NCBI RefSeq assembly: GCF_030813515.1
Contig: NZ_JAUSUK010000001.1
Span: 1,426,001 to 1,490,000, forward strand
Direction of reading: 5' to 3'
Source: Rhodopseudomonas julia
GTDB taxonomy: Bacteria; Pseudomonadota; Alphaproteobacteria; Rhizobiales; Afifellaceae
DNA: 64,000 nt
The translations under genes and the position numbers were made by a program. Positions 19,406 to 26,964 of this stretch are shown here, in pieces; the first letter of the stretch is position 1, and each line of letters opens with the position of its first letter. Under the pieces are notes generated by a model. That model saw nothing but the letters and a program-made list of their open reading frames with translations, had not been told where the DNA came from and made no database searches.

Positions 19406-20182
19406 ATGGTTCAGCTGACTCTTCCGAAAAACTCGACAGTTCACCGCGGCAAGGTCTGGCCGAAGCCCGCGGGCAGCAAACACAAGGAATTCCAGATCTA
19501 TCGCTGGGATCCCGAAGACGGCCGCAACCCACGTCTCGATACCTATTATGTCGATACGGACGATTGTGGACCAATGGTTCTCGATGCCCTGTTGTGGATC
19601 AAGAACAAGGTCGACCCGACTTTGACGCTGCGCCGCTCCTGCCGGGAAGGCATTTGCGGCTCCTGTGCCATGAACATCGACGGATCGAATACGCTCGCCT
19701 GCACGACGGGCTGGGGCGATATCCACGGTGTCGTCAAGATCTACCCGCTGCCGCATATGCCGGTGGTGAAGGATCTCGTGCCCGATCTGACGCATTTCTA
19801 TGCGCAGCATGCGCTGATCGAGCCGTGGCTGCAGACGGTGTCGCCGACACCGGAAAAGGAGCACCTGCAGAGTCATGAGGATCGCGAAAAGCTCGACGGG
19901 CTCTACGAGTGCATTCTTTGCGCCTGCTGCACGACGTCTTGCCCGAGCTATTGGTGGAACGGAGATCGGTATCTCGGCCCGGCCGCACTTCTGCAGGCCT
20001 ATCGCTGGATCGTCGATTCGCGTGACGAGCGCACCGGCGAACGTCTCGATCAGCTGGAGGATCCGTTCCGGCTTTACCGGTGCCACACGATCCTGAACTG
20101 CGTGCAGGTGTGCCCGAAGGGTCTCAACCCGGCGAAAGCGATCGGTGAAATCAAGAAGATGATGGTTGAGCGGCGCGTCTGA
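19406..20182 (+). CDS. sdhB: Succinate dehydrogenase iron-sulfur subunit
   Basis: SdhB of 258 residues passes electrons from the flavoprotein SdhA to ubiquinone through three iron-sulfur clusters. All ligands are present: CREGICGSC plus a later Cys for [2Fe-2S], [14 protein letters not shown] for [4Fe-4S], and [17 protein letters not shown] for the [3Fe-4S] cluster and the quinone-side elements. The length is normal. Unusually, sdhC, sdhD and sdhA do not lie upstream: only 165 bp separate it from a divergent ThDP enzyme gene. SdhB must therefore be expressed from its own promoter, with the other subunits elsewhere. A strong terminator follows 58 bp after the stop. Confidence 0.97.
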   Translation: MVQLTLPKNSTVHRGKVWPKPAGSKHKEFQIYRWDPEDGRNPRLDTYYVDTDDCGPMVLDALLWIKNKVDPTLTLRRSCREGICGSCAMNIDGSNTLACTTGWGDIHGVVKIYPLPHMPVVKDLVPDLTHFYAQHALIEPWLQTVSPTPEKEHLQSHEDREKLDGLYECILCACCTTSCPSYWWNGDRYLGPAALLQAYRWIVDSRDERTGERLDQLEDPFRLYRCHTILNCVQVCPKGLNPAKAIGEIKKMMVERRV

Positions 20183-20240
20183 ACGCGAAGTCGCGCAAGA
20201 CACGGGCACCGCGATTTCGACCAGCGGTGCCTGAGGCAAA

Positions 20241-20275
20241 AAAAAGCCCCGCAGCACGACGCTGCGGGGCTTTTT
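20241..20275. terminator. Bidirectional rho-independent terminator between sdhB and the repeat protein
   Basis: AAAAAGCCCCGCAGC (20241-20255), an ACGAC loop and GCTGCGGGGCTTTTT form a perfect 15-bp inverted repeat flanked by A5 and T5. It can end transcription from sdhB on the plus strand and from the Trp-repeat gene on the minus strand. Confidence 0.95.
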
Positions 20276-20293
20276 CGTGTCTTGTGCGGCGAT

Positions 20294-22438
20294 CTAGATG
20301 ATCGGCGAACCCTGCGGGAAGAGCCAGGTGCCGCCATCGGCCCACTGGCGCTCCGGCAGGCGGGCGCGGATCCACTTCACCATCGCGTAGTAGAAGCTTT
20401 CCTCGCTGCGCGCCGGTGTGCGGGCCGCAATCGGAGCCTGGGCGGGCGTCTGCACAGGCCGCTGCTGGCGAACCTGGATCGGCCGTCCGGCCTGGCGCGG
20501 AACACTCGGAACCGTGCGATAGACACGCGCACCATTCTGAGCGTTTGCCTGGGCCGTGTGAGCCGCCGGCTTCTGCTGCGCAGCACGCACGCTCGGGAAG
20601 AGCCAGGACGAACCATTCACGCTCGTCTGTGCCACGCCATTTGCTCGGGCAGCCGCCGGGGCACGGCTGGGTGCCTGCTGCGGCTGTGCCTGGCGGGTTG
20701 CACGGATCGGCGCTCCGGCATTCGAGCGGTAGAGATATCCCGCCGTCGCGACACCGTTCGTGGCGCGAGCGGACGCGGCCTGGCGACCATTGGCCTGCTG
20801 CTGGGCCGGCTTTGGCGCCGTCTCTGCCTGTGCACGCTGATGTGTGCCCGGGAAGAGCCAGCTGCCACCGTTTTGTGCCGCGCGGGCTGGTGCCCTCTCA
20901 CGACTTGGTTGTGTGGCCGTGCGGAAAAGCCAGCTCGTCTGGCCTGCACTTGCGGTTCCTGCCGTCCTGGCCGGTTGCTGTTGGGCAGGTTTGCTGTTGG
21001 TCTGAGCCTGGGCGCGCGCATGCGTGCCTGGGAACAGCCAGCTTCCGCCCCTCACTGCCGGCTGTGTCGGCTGTTTGGCAGACGTCTCTGCGCCGTTCTG
21101 TTTCTGCGCGCCGTTCTGAATCGTGGCATTGCGATAAAGCCAGCTTCTCTGCGGCGCGCTGTTGGTTGCCGGCGATTGCGCTTGCGATTCGGCTTCGACG
21201 GCCTGGCCGCGCCCATTCGGGAAAAGCCAACTGCTGCGCTGAACCACCTGTTGGGCGGGTTTTGCCGCCTCGGCTTGGCCGTTGGTCTGCGCTGCGCCAT
21301 TTCGGGGTGCGGCGTTGCGGTAGAGCCAGCTCGCCTGCGGAGCGCCGGTCTGGCGTGCAGGCTCGGAATTCTGGCTCGATGCCTGCTGCTGAGGCGCAGA
21401 ATTGCGATAAAGCCAGCTCACCGGCGCCTGGGGTTTCGCCGGCTCGGCCTTTGCATCTTCCTTCGCCTTGGAGCTGCCGGTGAACCAGCTGCTGATCGTC
21501 TCGAAGGGCGAACCGAGCGCCGATGCTTCCGCCTTGCCCTTTTCCTTGGCTTCGGAGGCAAGACGGTAAACCCAGCTCATCACCTCGGCCGGGGCCGACT
21601 GCTCGGGCTCTTCGCTCTCCTGCGGCGCAGGCTTGCGATAGAACCAGCCCTGAGGGGCCGACACCGCGGTGTCCTTGAGCGCCGCCTTGCCGTTTGCATG
21701 GCCATTCGCCTTGCCGTTTGCCTGTGCGGCTGGCGTACGGAAGAGCCAGCTCGAGGGGGTCGCGGCGGGCGCAGCCTGCGGAGCGGGGGTTGCCGTGCCG
21801 TTTGTCTGCGGCGCGGCGGGCTTACGGTAAAGCCAGCTCGGAGAGGTTTGTTCTCGAGCCGGTGGTGCGGCTTTCGCCGCGGCGGCGGGACTCTGGGCAG
21901 GCGCGCTCCGCGCCTGTGGGAAGAGCCAACTGCCACCGTTGTTTGGCGCTCGGGCCGGCTGGCCGCGCGCGCCATTCACCGGTTGGGTGGCGGGCATCAT
22001 GTTCCTCGTGTTGATGGGCTGAGAGGCTGAGCGGTTCGCGGACGGGCGAAAGGGGGGATTGCCCCCGTAGGCCGACCTTGGGTGGGGCGCCTGCGATTGA
22101 CGGGCCGGGCGCGCGGCCGGAACTTGATTGTCGTGCGAAGGAGCAGCGGAAGCGGGGCGCGCTAAGCGCGGCCTAAGCCAGCTCGCCTGCTGTTCGTCGG
22201 CGCGGCGATCACCGCGCGAGACCTCGGGGTTGTGCGTGTCGCGCTTCGCGGGAGCCCTGGCTGGCGGATTGGACGCGAAAGCCTCCCCGTCAGGGCGGGC
22301 TGCCGGCCCGTCCTCCCGATTGAGACGGCTCTTCAGGTTCCGACGGAAGAGATCAACCATCTCCCGCATCGGCTTCTGCAGCCGTTTGGCGACCATGTCC
22401 TCCATCGAGAGGCCCTGCCTTATCGCGATCGTCATCAT
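20294..22438 (-). CDS. Low-complexity protein with about 16 SWLFP/SWLYR tryptophan repeats, function unknown
   Basis: I do not recognise this 714-residue protein. Residues 1-40 form a predicted amphipathic helix (MTIAIRQGLSMEDMVAKRL) and the last 35 residues (SEESFYYAMVKWIRARL onward) another. Between them the chain is rich in Ala, Pro, Gln, Asn, Arg and Ser and probably disordered. Tryptophan motifs occur at residues 87, 171, 202, 231, 265, 289, 318, 342, 371, 404, 433, 467, 503, 527, 612 and 705, with Trp-less forms near 568 (YLYR) and 640 (VYR). They come in two classes, WLFP and W-L/F/V-Y/F-R. There is no signal peptide or membrane span, so a cytoplasmic scaffold or condensate-like role is possible but unproven. 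The ATG at 22438 is chosen; an in-frame TTG lies at 22453, and no clear ribosome binding site is visible for either. It converges with sdhB. Confidence 0.8.
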   Translation of the reverse strand: MMTIAIRQGLSMEDMVAKRLQKPMREMVDLFRRNLKSRLNREDGPAARPDGEAFASNPPARAPAKRDTHNPEVSRGDRRADEQQASWLRPRLARPASAAPSHDNQVPAARPARQSQAPHPRSAYGGNPPFRPSANRSASQPINTRNMMPATQPVNGARGQPARAPNNGGSWLFPQARSAPAQSPAAAAKAAPPAREQTSPSWLYRKPAAPQTNGTATPAPQAAPAATPSSWLFRTPAAQANGKANGHANGKAALKDTAVSAPQGWFYRKPAPQESEEPEQSAPAEVMSWVYRLASEAKEKGKAEASALGSPFETISSWFTGSSKAKEDAKAEPAKPQAPVSWLYRNSAPQQQASSQNSEPARQTGAPQASWLYRNAAPRNGAAQTNGQAEAAKPAQQVVQRSSWLFPNGRGQAVEAESQAQSPATNSAPQRSWLYRNATIQNGAQKQNGAETSAKQPTQPAVRGGSWLFPGTHARAQAQTNSKPAQQQPARTAGTASAGQTSWLFRTATQPSRERAPARAAQNGGSWLFPGTHQRAQAETAPKPAQQQANGRQAASARATNGVATAGYLYRSNAGAPIRATRQAQPQQAPSRAPAAARANGVAQTSVNGSSWLFPSVRAAQQKPAAHTAQANAQNGARVYRTVPSVPRQAGRPIQVRQQRPVQTPAQAPIAARTPARSEESFYYAMVKWIRARLPERQWADGGTWLFPQGSPII
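20315..22183 (-). repeat. In-frame dispersed repeat encoding W-L-[FY]-[PR]
   Basis: On the plus strand the DNA shows recurring 12-15 base cores such as GGGAAGAGCCAGCTGCC and CGATAAAGCCAGCT roughly every 70-110 bp. Each core encodes one motif copy. Two neighbouring copies beginning GGSWLFPGTH (residues 465 and 525) continue with similar RAQ and KPAQQQ stretches, indicating a more recent internal duplication of about 60 residues. Confidence 0.85.
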
Positions 22439-22783
22439 GTCGAAGAAACGCAACAGGAGTGCAGCCGCATGAAATCTGGCCGGCTTCGGCCAACTTCGGC
22501 GATTGCAAGAGGGATTCTACAACGATTCACGCCTTTTCTCCAGGAGAGGTTCTGATCGAAACGGTCGCGGAGGCGAATTGAGTCGCAATCATGGTGGTCG
22601 CGTGCCGCCGGAACCGCCGAAGAGCGCGCTTTCTTTCCCTCCTGTCCGCGCGCTTGTGCCGCTGCGCAGCGGAACGCGGCGCTCAGCGGTGCATGCGCAA
22701 GGACAAACGGTGCGGGCATTCAAGTTTCCCTTCGAAAGCACGCCTGGAACGTGGCTTTTCAATCCACTGACACCGGCGAGTCT

Positions 22784-22811
22784 AACCTGTCAAGAATCCT
22801 CCAGACAGGTT
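22784..22811. promoter_or_regulatory. 8-bp inverted repeat, possible operator
   Basis: AACCTGTC (22784-22791) and GACAGGTT (22804-22811) form a perfect dyad with a 12-base spacer. It lies 41 bp from the CtrA-type box in the same AT-rich stretch. The cognate regulator is unknown. Confidence 0.45.
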
Positions 22812-22851
22812 TCGCACTCTACTGACTCTGGATCATGTCAGCGAATATTTC

Positions 22852-22867
22852 TTAATGAATAATTAAC
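22852..22867. promoter_or_regulatory. CtrA-type binding box TTAA-N7-TTAAC
   Basis: TTAA (22852-22855), seven bases, then TTAAC (22863-22867) matches the full consensus of the alphaproteobacterial cell-cycle regulator CtrA. A further half site TTAACC starts at 22887. The target could be the Trp-repeat gene (start 22438) or the VOC gene (start 23262). Both are about 400 bp away, so an intervening transcript is possible. Confidence 0.5.
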
Positions 22868-23261
22868 GCTAGTAATATGGGAAGTATTAACCAAACTGAA
22901 CCGCACGAGGCAGAGTCATCATAGACTGCTCGACAAAGGAGTCGGTTCCAGCGCGAACAAGTTGTGGTGGGTCGCGTGAGCACGGATCAGGCGAAAAGTG
23001 ATTGCGCCATACCTGCTATCGAGGTCGTCGATTTTGTCAGGTCCGCGCTTCCTTCGGACGCTATCGCCGCCAATTTTCGGCGCAAAAGCCCGCAGAACCG
23101 CGCGAATTGATTCGCTTTCCAGGCAAAAAGGAGGATGAGCTCGGTACGGAGACGTTCCCCATAGCGGGGGTGAAGCCGAGGCCGCCTCGCACCTGGCGAC
23201 AATATCCGCAGCGCGTTTCGTCTCGTCTCGAAGATGTGGCTTACGAAGGAAAGCGCCGGCA

Positions 23262-23651
23262 ATGATCGACCATCTCGGCATCACCGCAAGGAATTTCGCG
23301 GCCTCTCGGCTCTTCTATGAAAGAGCTTTGGCGCCGCTGGGCATGAATGTGGTCATGGCGCTCGGCAAGGAAGAAACGGGCGGCTATGAAGGCGCGGGCT
23401 TCGGCGCCCACGGGAAACCCTGCTTCTGGGTCCAATCCGTGCCGAACGGTCAGGTTTCTGGCGTTCATGTGGCCTTTGCCGCGGCCGACAGGGCCGCTGT
23501 CGACGCGTTTTACCGCGCCGGTCTCGCAGCCGGTGGACGTGACAATGGCGCACCCGGGCTGCGGCCCCACTACCACCCGAATTATTACGGCGCCTTCGTT
23601 CTCGATCCTGACGGCAACAATATCGAAGCAGTCTGCCACCAGCCCGAATAA
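23262..23651 (+). CDS. VOC family (glyoxalase/bleomycin resistance-like) protein
   Basis: This single-domain protein of 129 residues has the vicinal oxygen chelate fold. The opening MIDHLGITARNFAASRLFYE and the closing FVLDPDGNNIEAVCH are the typical first and last strands of each paired beta-alpha-beta-beta-beta module, with the metal ligands His (residue 4) and Glu near the end. Family members include glyoxalase I, extradiol dioxygenases and fosfomycin resistance proteins; nothing here selects a substrate. It is convergent with msrB. Confidence 0.9.
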   Translation: MIDHLGITARNFAASRLFYERALAPLGMNVVMALGKEETGGYEGAGFGAHGKPCFWVQSVPNGQVSGVHVAFAAADRAAVDAFYRAGLAAGGRDNGAPGLRPHYHPNYYGAFVLDPDGNNIEAVCHQPE

Positions 23652-23714
23652 GCGCCAGGCGGACCGGCGAAGGGCGGTCGCCGTCGGCGGCCGTTTCGGG
23701 CCCCCCTTCGCGGG

Positions 23715-24233
23715 TCAGCCCAGAACCGGTTCGCCGCCACCGGCGGGCTTGAAGACGAGCGCCACGCCGTTGATGCAGTGACGCTTGCCGGTCGGCTGGG
23801 GTCCGTCGTTGAAGATGTGACCGAGATGGCCGCCGCAGTTGGCGCAATGCACTTCCGTGCGCGGGTAGATGAGCTTGAAGTCGCGCGATGTGGCGACGGC
23901 GGAGGGCTCGATCGCCTCATAGAAGCTTGGCCAGCCGGTGCCGGAATCAAACTTGGCTTCGGAGCTGTAGACGGCATTGTCGCAGCCGGCACAATGGAAG
24001 ACACCCTGGCGATGCTCGTCATTGAGCGGTGAGGTGAAGGCGCGCTCCGTGCCCTCGTCGCGCAGCACCGAAAACTGCTTGTCGGTCAGCTTCTTCTTCC
24101 ATTCGTCCCGGCTCAGTTTCACCGGAAAACCGCTGCCGGCTGCAGCGCCGGCCCGGCCCGCCGAAAAGACCCCGAGCCCGCTCAGCGCGGCTATGGCCGC
24201 GCTTCCGGCAAAAAGACTGCGTCGTGAGAGCAT
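23715..24233 (-). CDS. msrB: Peptide-methionine (R)-S-oxide reductase, exported
   Basis: MsrB reduces the R epimer of methionine sulfoxide in proteins. The 172-residue sequence has both structural zinc CxxC pairs (CAGC and CANCGGHLG), the family block GTGWPSFYEAIEPSAV and the catalytic cysteine in RHCINGVALVF. The N-terminus MLSRRSLFAGSAAIAALSGL is a Tat-like signal with twin Arg and a hydrophobic core, so the enzyme probably works in the periplasm. It is the last gene of a minus-strand run behind the rhodanese gene. Confidence 0.95.
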   Translation of the reverse strand: MLSRRSLFAGSAAIAALSGLGVFSAGRAGAAAGSGFPVKLSRDEWKKKLTDKQFSVLRDEGTERAFTSPLNDEHRQGVFHCAGCDNAVYSSEAKFDSGTGWPSFYEAIEPSAVATSRDFKLIYPRTEVHCANCGGHLGHIFNDGPQPTGKRHCINGVALVFKPAGGGEPVLG

Positions 24234-24329
24234 GACGCTCCTCCCTTGAATGGACCCGCTCTAAAATGGGTGTCTTGCGGGAGGAGGGAAAGAGGCCTCA
24301 CCGGCTCGTGAGGGGCGGTGAGGGCCGGC

Positions 24330-24710
24330 TCAGTTTCCCACGCGCTTTGGCTGGCCGGTGGCAAAGTCGGTGGTGATGAGCGGAAGGCCAGCCTGCTTCC
24401 AGGCGGCGAGACCGCCTTCAAGATGGGCTGCTTTGGCGAAGCCCGCCTCGATCGCCTTGCGGCTGACGAGCTCTGAGCGCTTGCCGGAGCCGCAATGGAA
24501 GACTACGGCCTTATCCGACTGGGTCGGCAGGTTGGCGGCATCGAGTTCCGACATTGGCGCGAGCAACGCGCCTGGAATGCGCTCGAAGGCGAATTCCGCC
24601 GGGGTGCGCACGTCGATCAGAACGATCTCCTGCGCATCGAGTGCTTTGCGCACCTCCTGCGGCGTCATGGTCTCAAACGGCACGCCGTTGATATTTTCTG
24701 TCTTGCTCAT
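24330..24710 (-). CDS. Rhodanese-like domain protein
   Basis: This 126-residue single-domain rhodanese is a probable sulfurtransferase. The active-site loop CGSGKRS lies in VVFHCGSGKRSELVSR, and IVLIDVRTPAEFAFERIPGA is the conserved CH2A-type entry motif. The start is the ATG at 24710, which overlaps the stop of the upstream acyltransferase gene by 4 bases (ATGA). An earlier in-frame region is Arg-rich and not family-like. Substrate and acceptor are unknown; the location beside msrB hints at a thiol or oxidative stress context. Confidence 0.92.
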   Translation of the reverse strand: MSKTENINGVPFETMTPQEVRKALDAQEIVLIDVRTPAEFAFERIPGALLAPMSELDAANLPTQSDKAVVFHCGSGKRSELVSRKAIEAGFAKAAHLEGGLAAWKQAGLPLITTDFATGQPKRVGN

Positions 24711-25624
24711 GTGTTGTTTTCCTTCGCGGTGAAGGGGAGGTCGGGGTCCTTTGCGAGGCTCTCGACACAATAGGTGTGCAGCTGTTGGGTCAGCTTGGCG
24801 GCGCTCCCTTGCAGCGCCGTATGCGGGATGAGCGGCCCGAAGTTGATCTTGAAGGTCTTGCCGCGCTTGTTGAGCAGCTCGTGAAACACGGTCATGTCCC
24901 GCAACTCTGTCAGACCCTGATTGCCGAAGAGATAGAACAGCCAAGAATTGCGTGCCGTGACGCGGCAGGGCAGGACCGGAACCTTATGCTTTTGGGCAAG
25001 CGACACGGCAGAAACCTGCCAGGGCCGCTCGTTCAGGCGGCCGCCCTGCCAATAGGCGATGCGGCCCGCCGGAAAGACCACGATGGCGCGCTCTTCTGCG
25101 AAGGCCTTGGATGAGAGGCGCAGCGTCTCGCGCGTCTTCGTCAGGCTGCGGTGCTCTTCGCGCCATTCCACCGGAATGAGATGCTCCACCAAACGTTCAT
25201 TCACGCGCACGGCGTCACGGTTGGTGAAAATGGAGATGTCGCCGCGCACCTGTCGCACGGCGTCATAAACGGCCACCCCGTCGGCGATGCCCGTCGGGTG
25301 ATTCGCTGCAATAATGAACCCGCCCTCACGCGGAATGCGCGAAATTCCGGAGATCTCCAGGTTGAGGGACAGAAGCTCGCTGATATAGCGCATCCCCGCA
25401 GTGCCCGGCAGCGGACCCAGCGTATCGGCCATCTCGACCGCTTCGCGATAATGAAGGATCTTATAAAGAAGCGGCCGATAAAGCGGCCAGAGGGGATTGG
25501 CGACCAGTCCAATGCCGCGTTCGGCGATGAGCTGATCGACGATATGGCCTCGCCTTTGACGGACTGCCGTTCTCAGCGCCCGCTGGCGCGCCCTCTGCAT
25601 CCAGCCTAGTTCAGCCATCGCCAT
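24707..25624 (-). CDS. Lysophospholipid acyltransferase-like protein (PlsC superfamily)
   Basis: This acyltransferase of 305 residues has NHPTGIADG at residues 108-116, the variant acyl-transfer motif with five residues between His109 and Asp115 that is seen in OlsA/hemolysin-like members, instead of the classical HX4D. The later block VFPAGRIAYW matches the FPEG-type second motif with Ala for Glu. It probably acylates a lysophospholipid or ornithine lipid at the inner membrane. I chose the ATG at 25624 (AGGG upstream); a TTG at 25645 is in frame. It is coupled to the rhodanese gene. Confidence 0.85.
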   Translation of the reverse strand: MAMAELGWMQRARQRALRTAVRQRRGHIVDQLIAERGIGLVANPLWPLYRPLLYKILHYREAVEMADTLGPLPGTAGMRYISELLSLNLEISGISRIPREGGFIIAANHPTGIADGVAVYDAVRQVRGDISIFTNRDAVRVNERLVEHLIPVEWREEHRSLTKTRETLRLSSKAFAEERAIVVFPAGRIAYWQGGRLNERPWQVSAVSLAQKHKVPVLPCRVTARNSWLFYLFGNQGLTELRDMTVFHELLNKRGKTFKINFGPLIPHTALQGSAAKLTQQLHTYCVESLAKDPDLPFTAKENNT

Positions 25625-25742
25625 CTGCGCCGCCCTTCGTGACAAACCGCCTAGGACGTGCCAGAAGTCGGGTCAAGTCGAGTCTCAGGCTCTCCCGCCA
25701 AAAGGCTCGCCAGGTGTTGCACCATCACACGAGAGTCTCGTC

Positions 25743-26315
25743 ATGTCGCATTCCTGGCGCGCGATCGCCGTATCTGCCGCGCTCGCTGCCTCCCTCGCCG
25801 CCTGTCAGTCCGCTTATTTCGGCGGCCAAAGCAACAACGGCTATTCTCCCCCTCCGCCGCCGCGGCCGCTGGCGGCAGCGCCGGTGGGAACTGTGTCGCA
25901 GAGCGAGCTGCCGCCCCCGGGCGGGGCGAACGCCGCTAACGATCCGATGATGGGCGAACCGCCGGATCTCCGGCCGGGCGCGGACGGCACCGTGCAGACG
26001 GCGACTGCTACGCCTCCATCTTCAGGCGGCGCACCGATCGGCCGCACAGATCTTCTTGGCGGCTGGACGGTGTCCTCCGGCGGCGACAGCTGTCAGCTGT
26101 TCATGTCTTTGACGAGCTGGTCGGGTGGCTATCGGGCCTCGACCCGTGGCTGCACGTCGCCGGCGCTGCAGGCTGTCTCCGCCTGGAACCTCTCAGGCAA
26201 TCAAGTCACGCTGCTTGATCAGGGCAGCAGCACGGTCGCTCGCCTCTATTCGACCTCCAAAACTCAGTTCAATGGTCAAACAGAGGCAGGTGCCGCAATT
26301 TCAGTCGCTCGTTAG
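25743..26315 (+). CDS. Omp19-like outer membrane lipoprotein, protease inhibitor (Inh) family
   Basis: This lipoprotein of 190 residues has a signal peptide ending in the lipobox LAAC (Cys21), a Pro/Gly/Gln-rich linker of about 80 residues, and a C-terminal Inh-type beta-barrel (about 100-190, starting TDLLGGWTVSSGGDSCQLF). Two cysteines in this domain (SCQLF and RGCTSP) would form the disulfide expected for the family. Brucella Omp19 is the best-known homologue and inhibits host proteases. Here it is more likely a general envelope lipoprotein that binds or inhibits secreted proteases. It is divergent from the acyltransferase. Confidence 0.9.
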   Translation: MSHSWRAIAVSAALAASLAACQSAYFGGQSNNGYSPPPPPRPLAAAPVGTVSQSELPPPGGANAANDPMMGEPPDLRPGADGTVQTATATPPSSGGAPIGRTDLLGGWTVSSGGDSCQLFMSLTSWSGGYRASTRGCTSPALQAVSAWNLSGNQVTLLDQGSSTVARLYSTSKTQFNGQTEAGAAISVAR

Positions 26316-26511
26316 CCCGCTTATTGTGCAAGTGCTGTTGCACAAATGCGCCAGCACTCATCAATTGGTTTGGTAGCGATTCCAATAGATTGTCGCCCTT
26401 TCTTGGCTTTGTCACACTTCGATGACGCCGAGTTCTTCGCGTCGGCCTCGCCGGGATCAAGCTTCCGGCAAGCTCGTCACGGGAAGCTCGGTCGAACGCA
26501 AGGAGTGGATG

Positions 26512-26856
26512 ATGAGAAAGCCATTTGCAGTTGGGGCGCACATCGTTCGCTCCGCCGTTCTGGCCGCAGCGGCCGCCGCGCTCTCAACCAGCGCCATGGC
26601 GACGAGCCCGATGCTGTCCGTGCCGAAATGCGCCGAGCATGACGACATGGTGCGGATCCTCGCAAAAGAATACAAAGAGACGCCGAAGGCGCTCGGTCTC
26701 GTGGGCGGCCAGCGCGTCATGCAGGTCTTCGTCTCCAAGCAGGGGACCTGGACGATCGTGGTGACCCGGACCTCCGGTGACACCTGCATCGTGGCGGCCG
26801 GCCAGAATTGGGAAGAAGTGCCGATGGAAGTCGGCCAGCTCGATCCGCGCGCTTAA
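26512..26856 (+). CDS. Small exported hypothetical protein
   Basis: This 114-residue protein has a Sec signal peptide (about residues 1-30, hydrophobic SAVLAAAAAALSTSAMA) and a short mature domain with two cysteines (one in KCAEHDDMV, one in SGDTCIVAA) that could form a disulfide. The mature part reads as a compact alpha/beta domain; VMQVFVSKQGTWTIVVTR looks like a beta hairpin. I do not recognise the family. AAGGAG lies upstream of two adjacent ATGs (26509 and 26512); the second has better spacing. It lies between the Omp19-like gene and zapE. Confidence 0.8.
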   Translation: MRKPFAVGAHIVRSAVLAAAAAALSTSAMATSPMLSVPKCAEHDDMVRILAKEYKETPKALGLVGGQRVMQVFVSKQGTWTIVVTRTSGDTCIVAAGQNWEEVPMEVGQLDPRA

Positions 26857-26964
26857 CGCCTCAGTCTCGAAAGCCCAGCCGTCCCGCGAGATCGTGTCGA
26901 CGAACCGGCACTCCTGACGAAATCGCACTTGCACCCGGGCGCCGGCCATAGCACATCGCGGGCG

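Larger units (their letters stand above)
22439..23261. other. 820-bp region without a convincing gene, carrying regulatory-looking sites
   Basis: Short open frames here give Arg/Pro/Ser-rich translations with poor starts, and I accept none. The part from about 22760 to 22920 is clearly AT-richer than its surroundings and contains an inverted repeat and a CtrA-type box listed separately. It probably holds promoters for the minus-strand Trp-repeat gene, for the plus-strand VOC gene, or for an unrecognised small RNA. Confidence 0.5.

Noticed and set aside
20282-22030. Long open frame of 582 residues on the plus strand opposite the Trp-repeat gene
   Set aside because: It is the antisense shadow of a repetitive GC-rich gene: Arg/Leu/Cys-rich, with no domain or ribosome binding site, while the minus frame has meaningful motifs.
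20315-22183. Regularly spaced short DNA repeats resembling a CRISPR array or minisatellite
   Set aside because: The repeats are in frame, diverge at third codon positions, and encode a recurring Trp motif; spacing is irregular and there are no cas genes.
23002-23265. 87-residue frame ending in an ATGA overlap with the VOC gene
   Set aside because: It begins with TTG, lacks a ribosome binding site and is Arg/Pro-rich; the overlap alone is not enough.
22919-23284. 121-residue minus-strand frame in the gene-free region
   Set aside because: No domain, a poor start, and it overlaps the start of the VOC gene in antisense.
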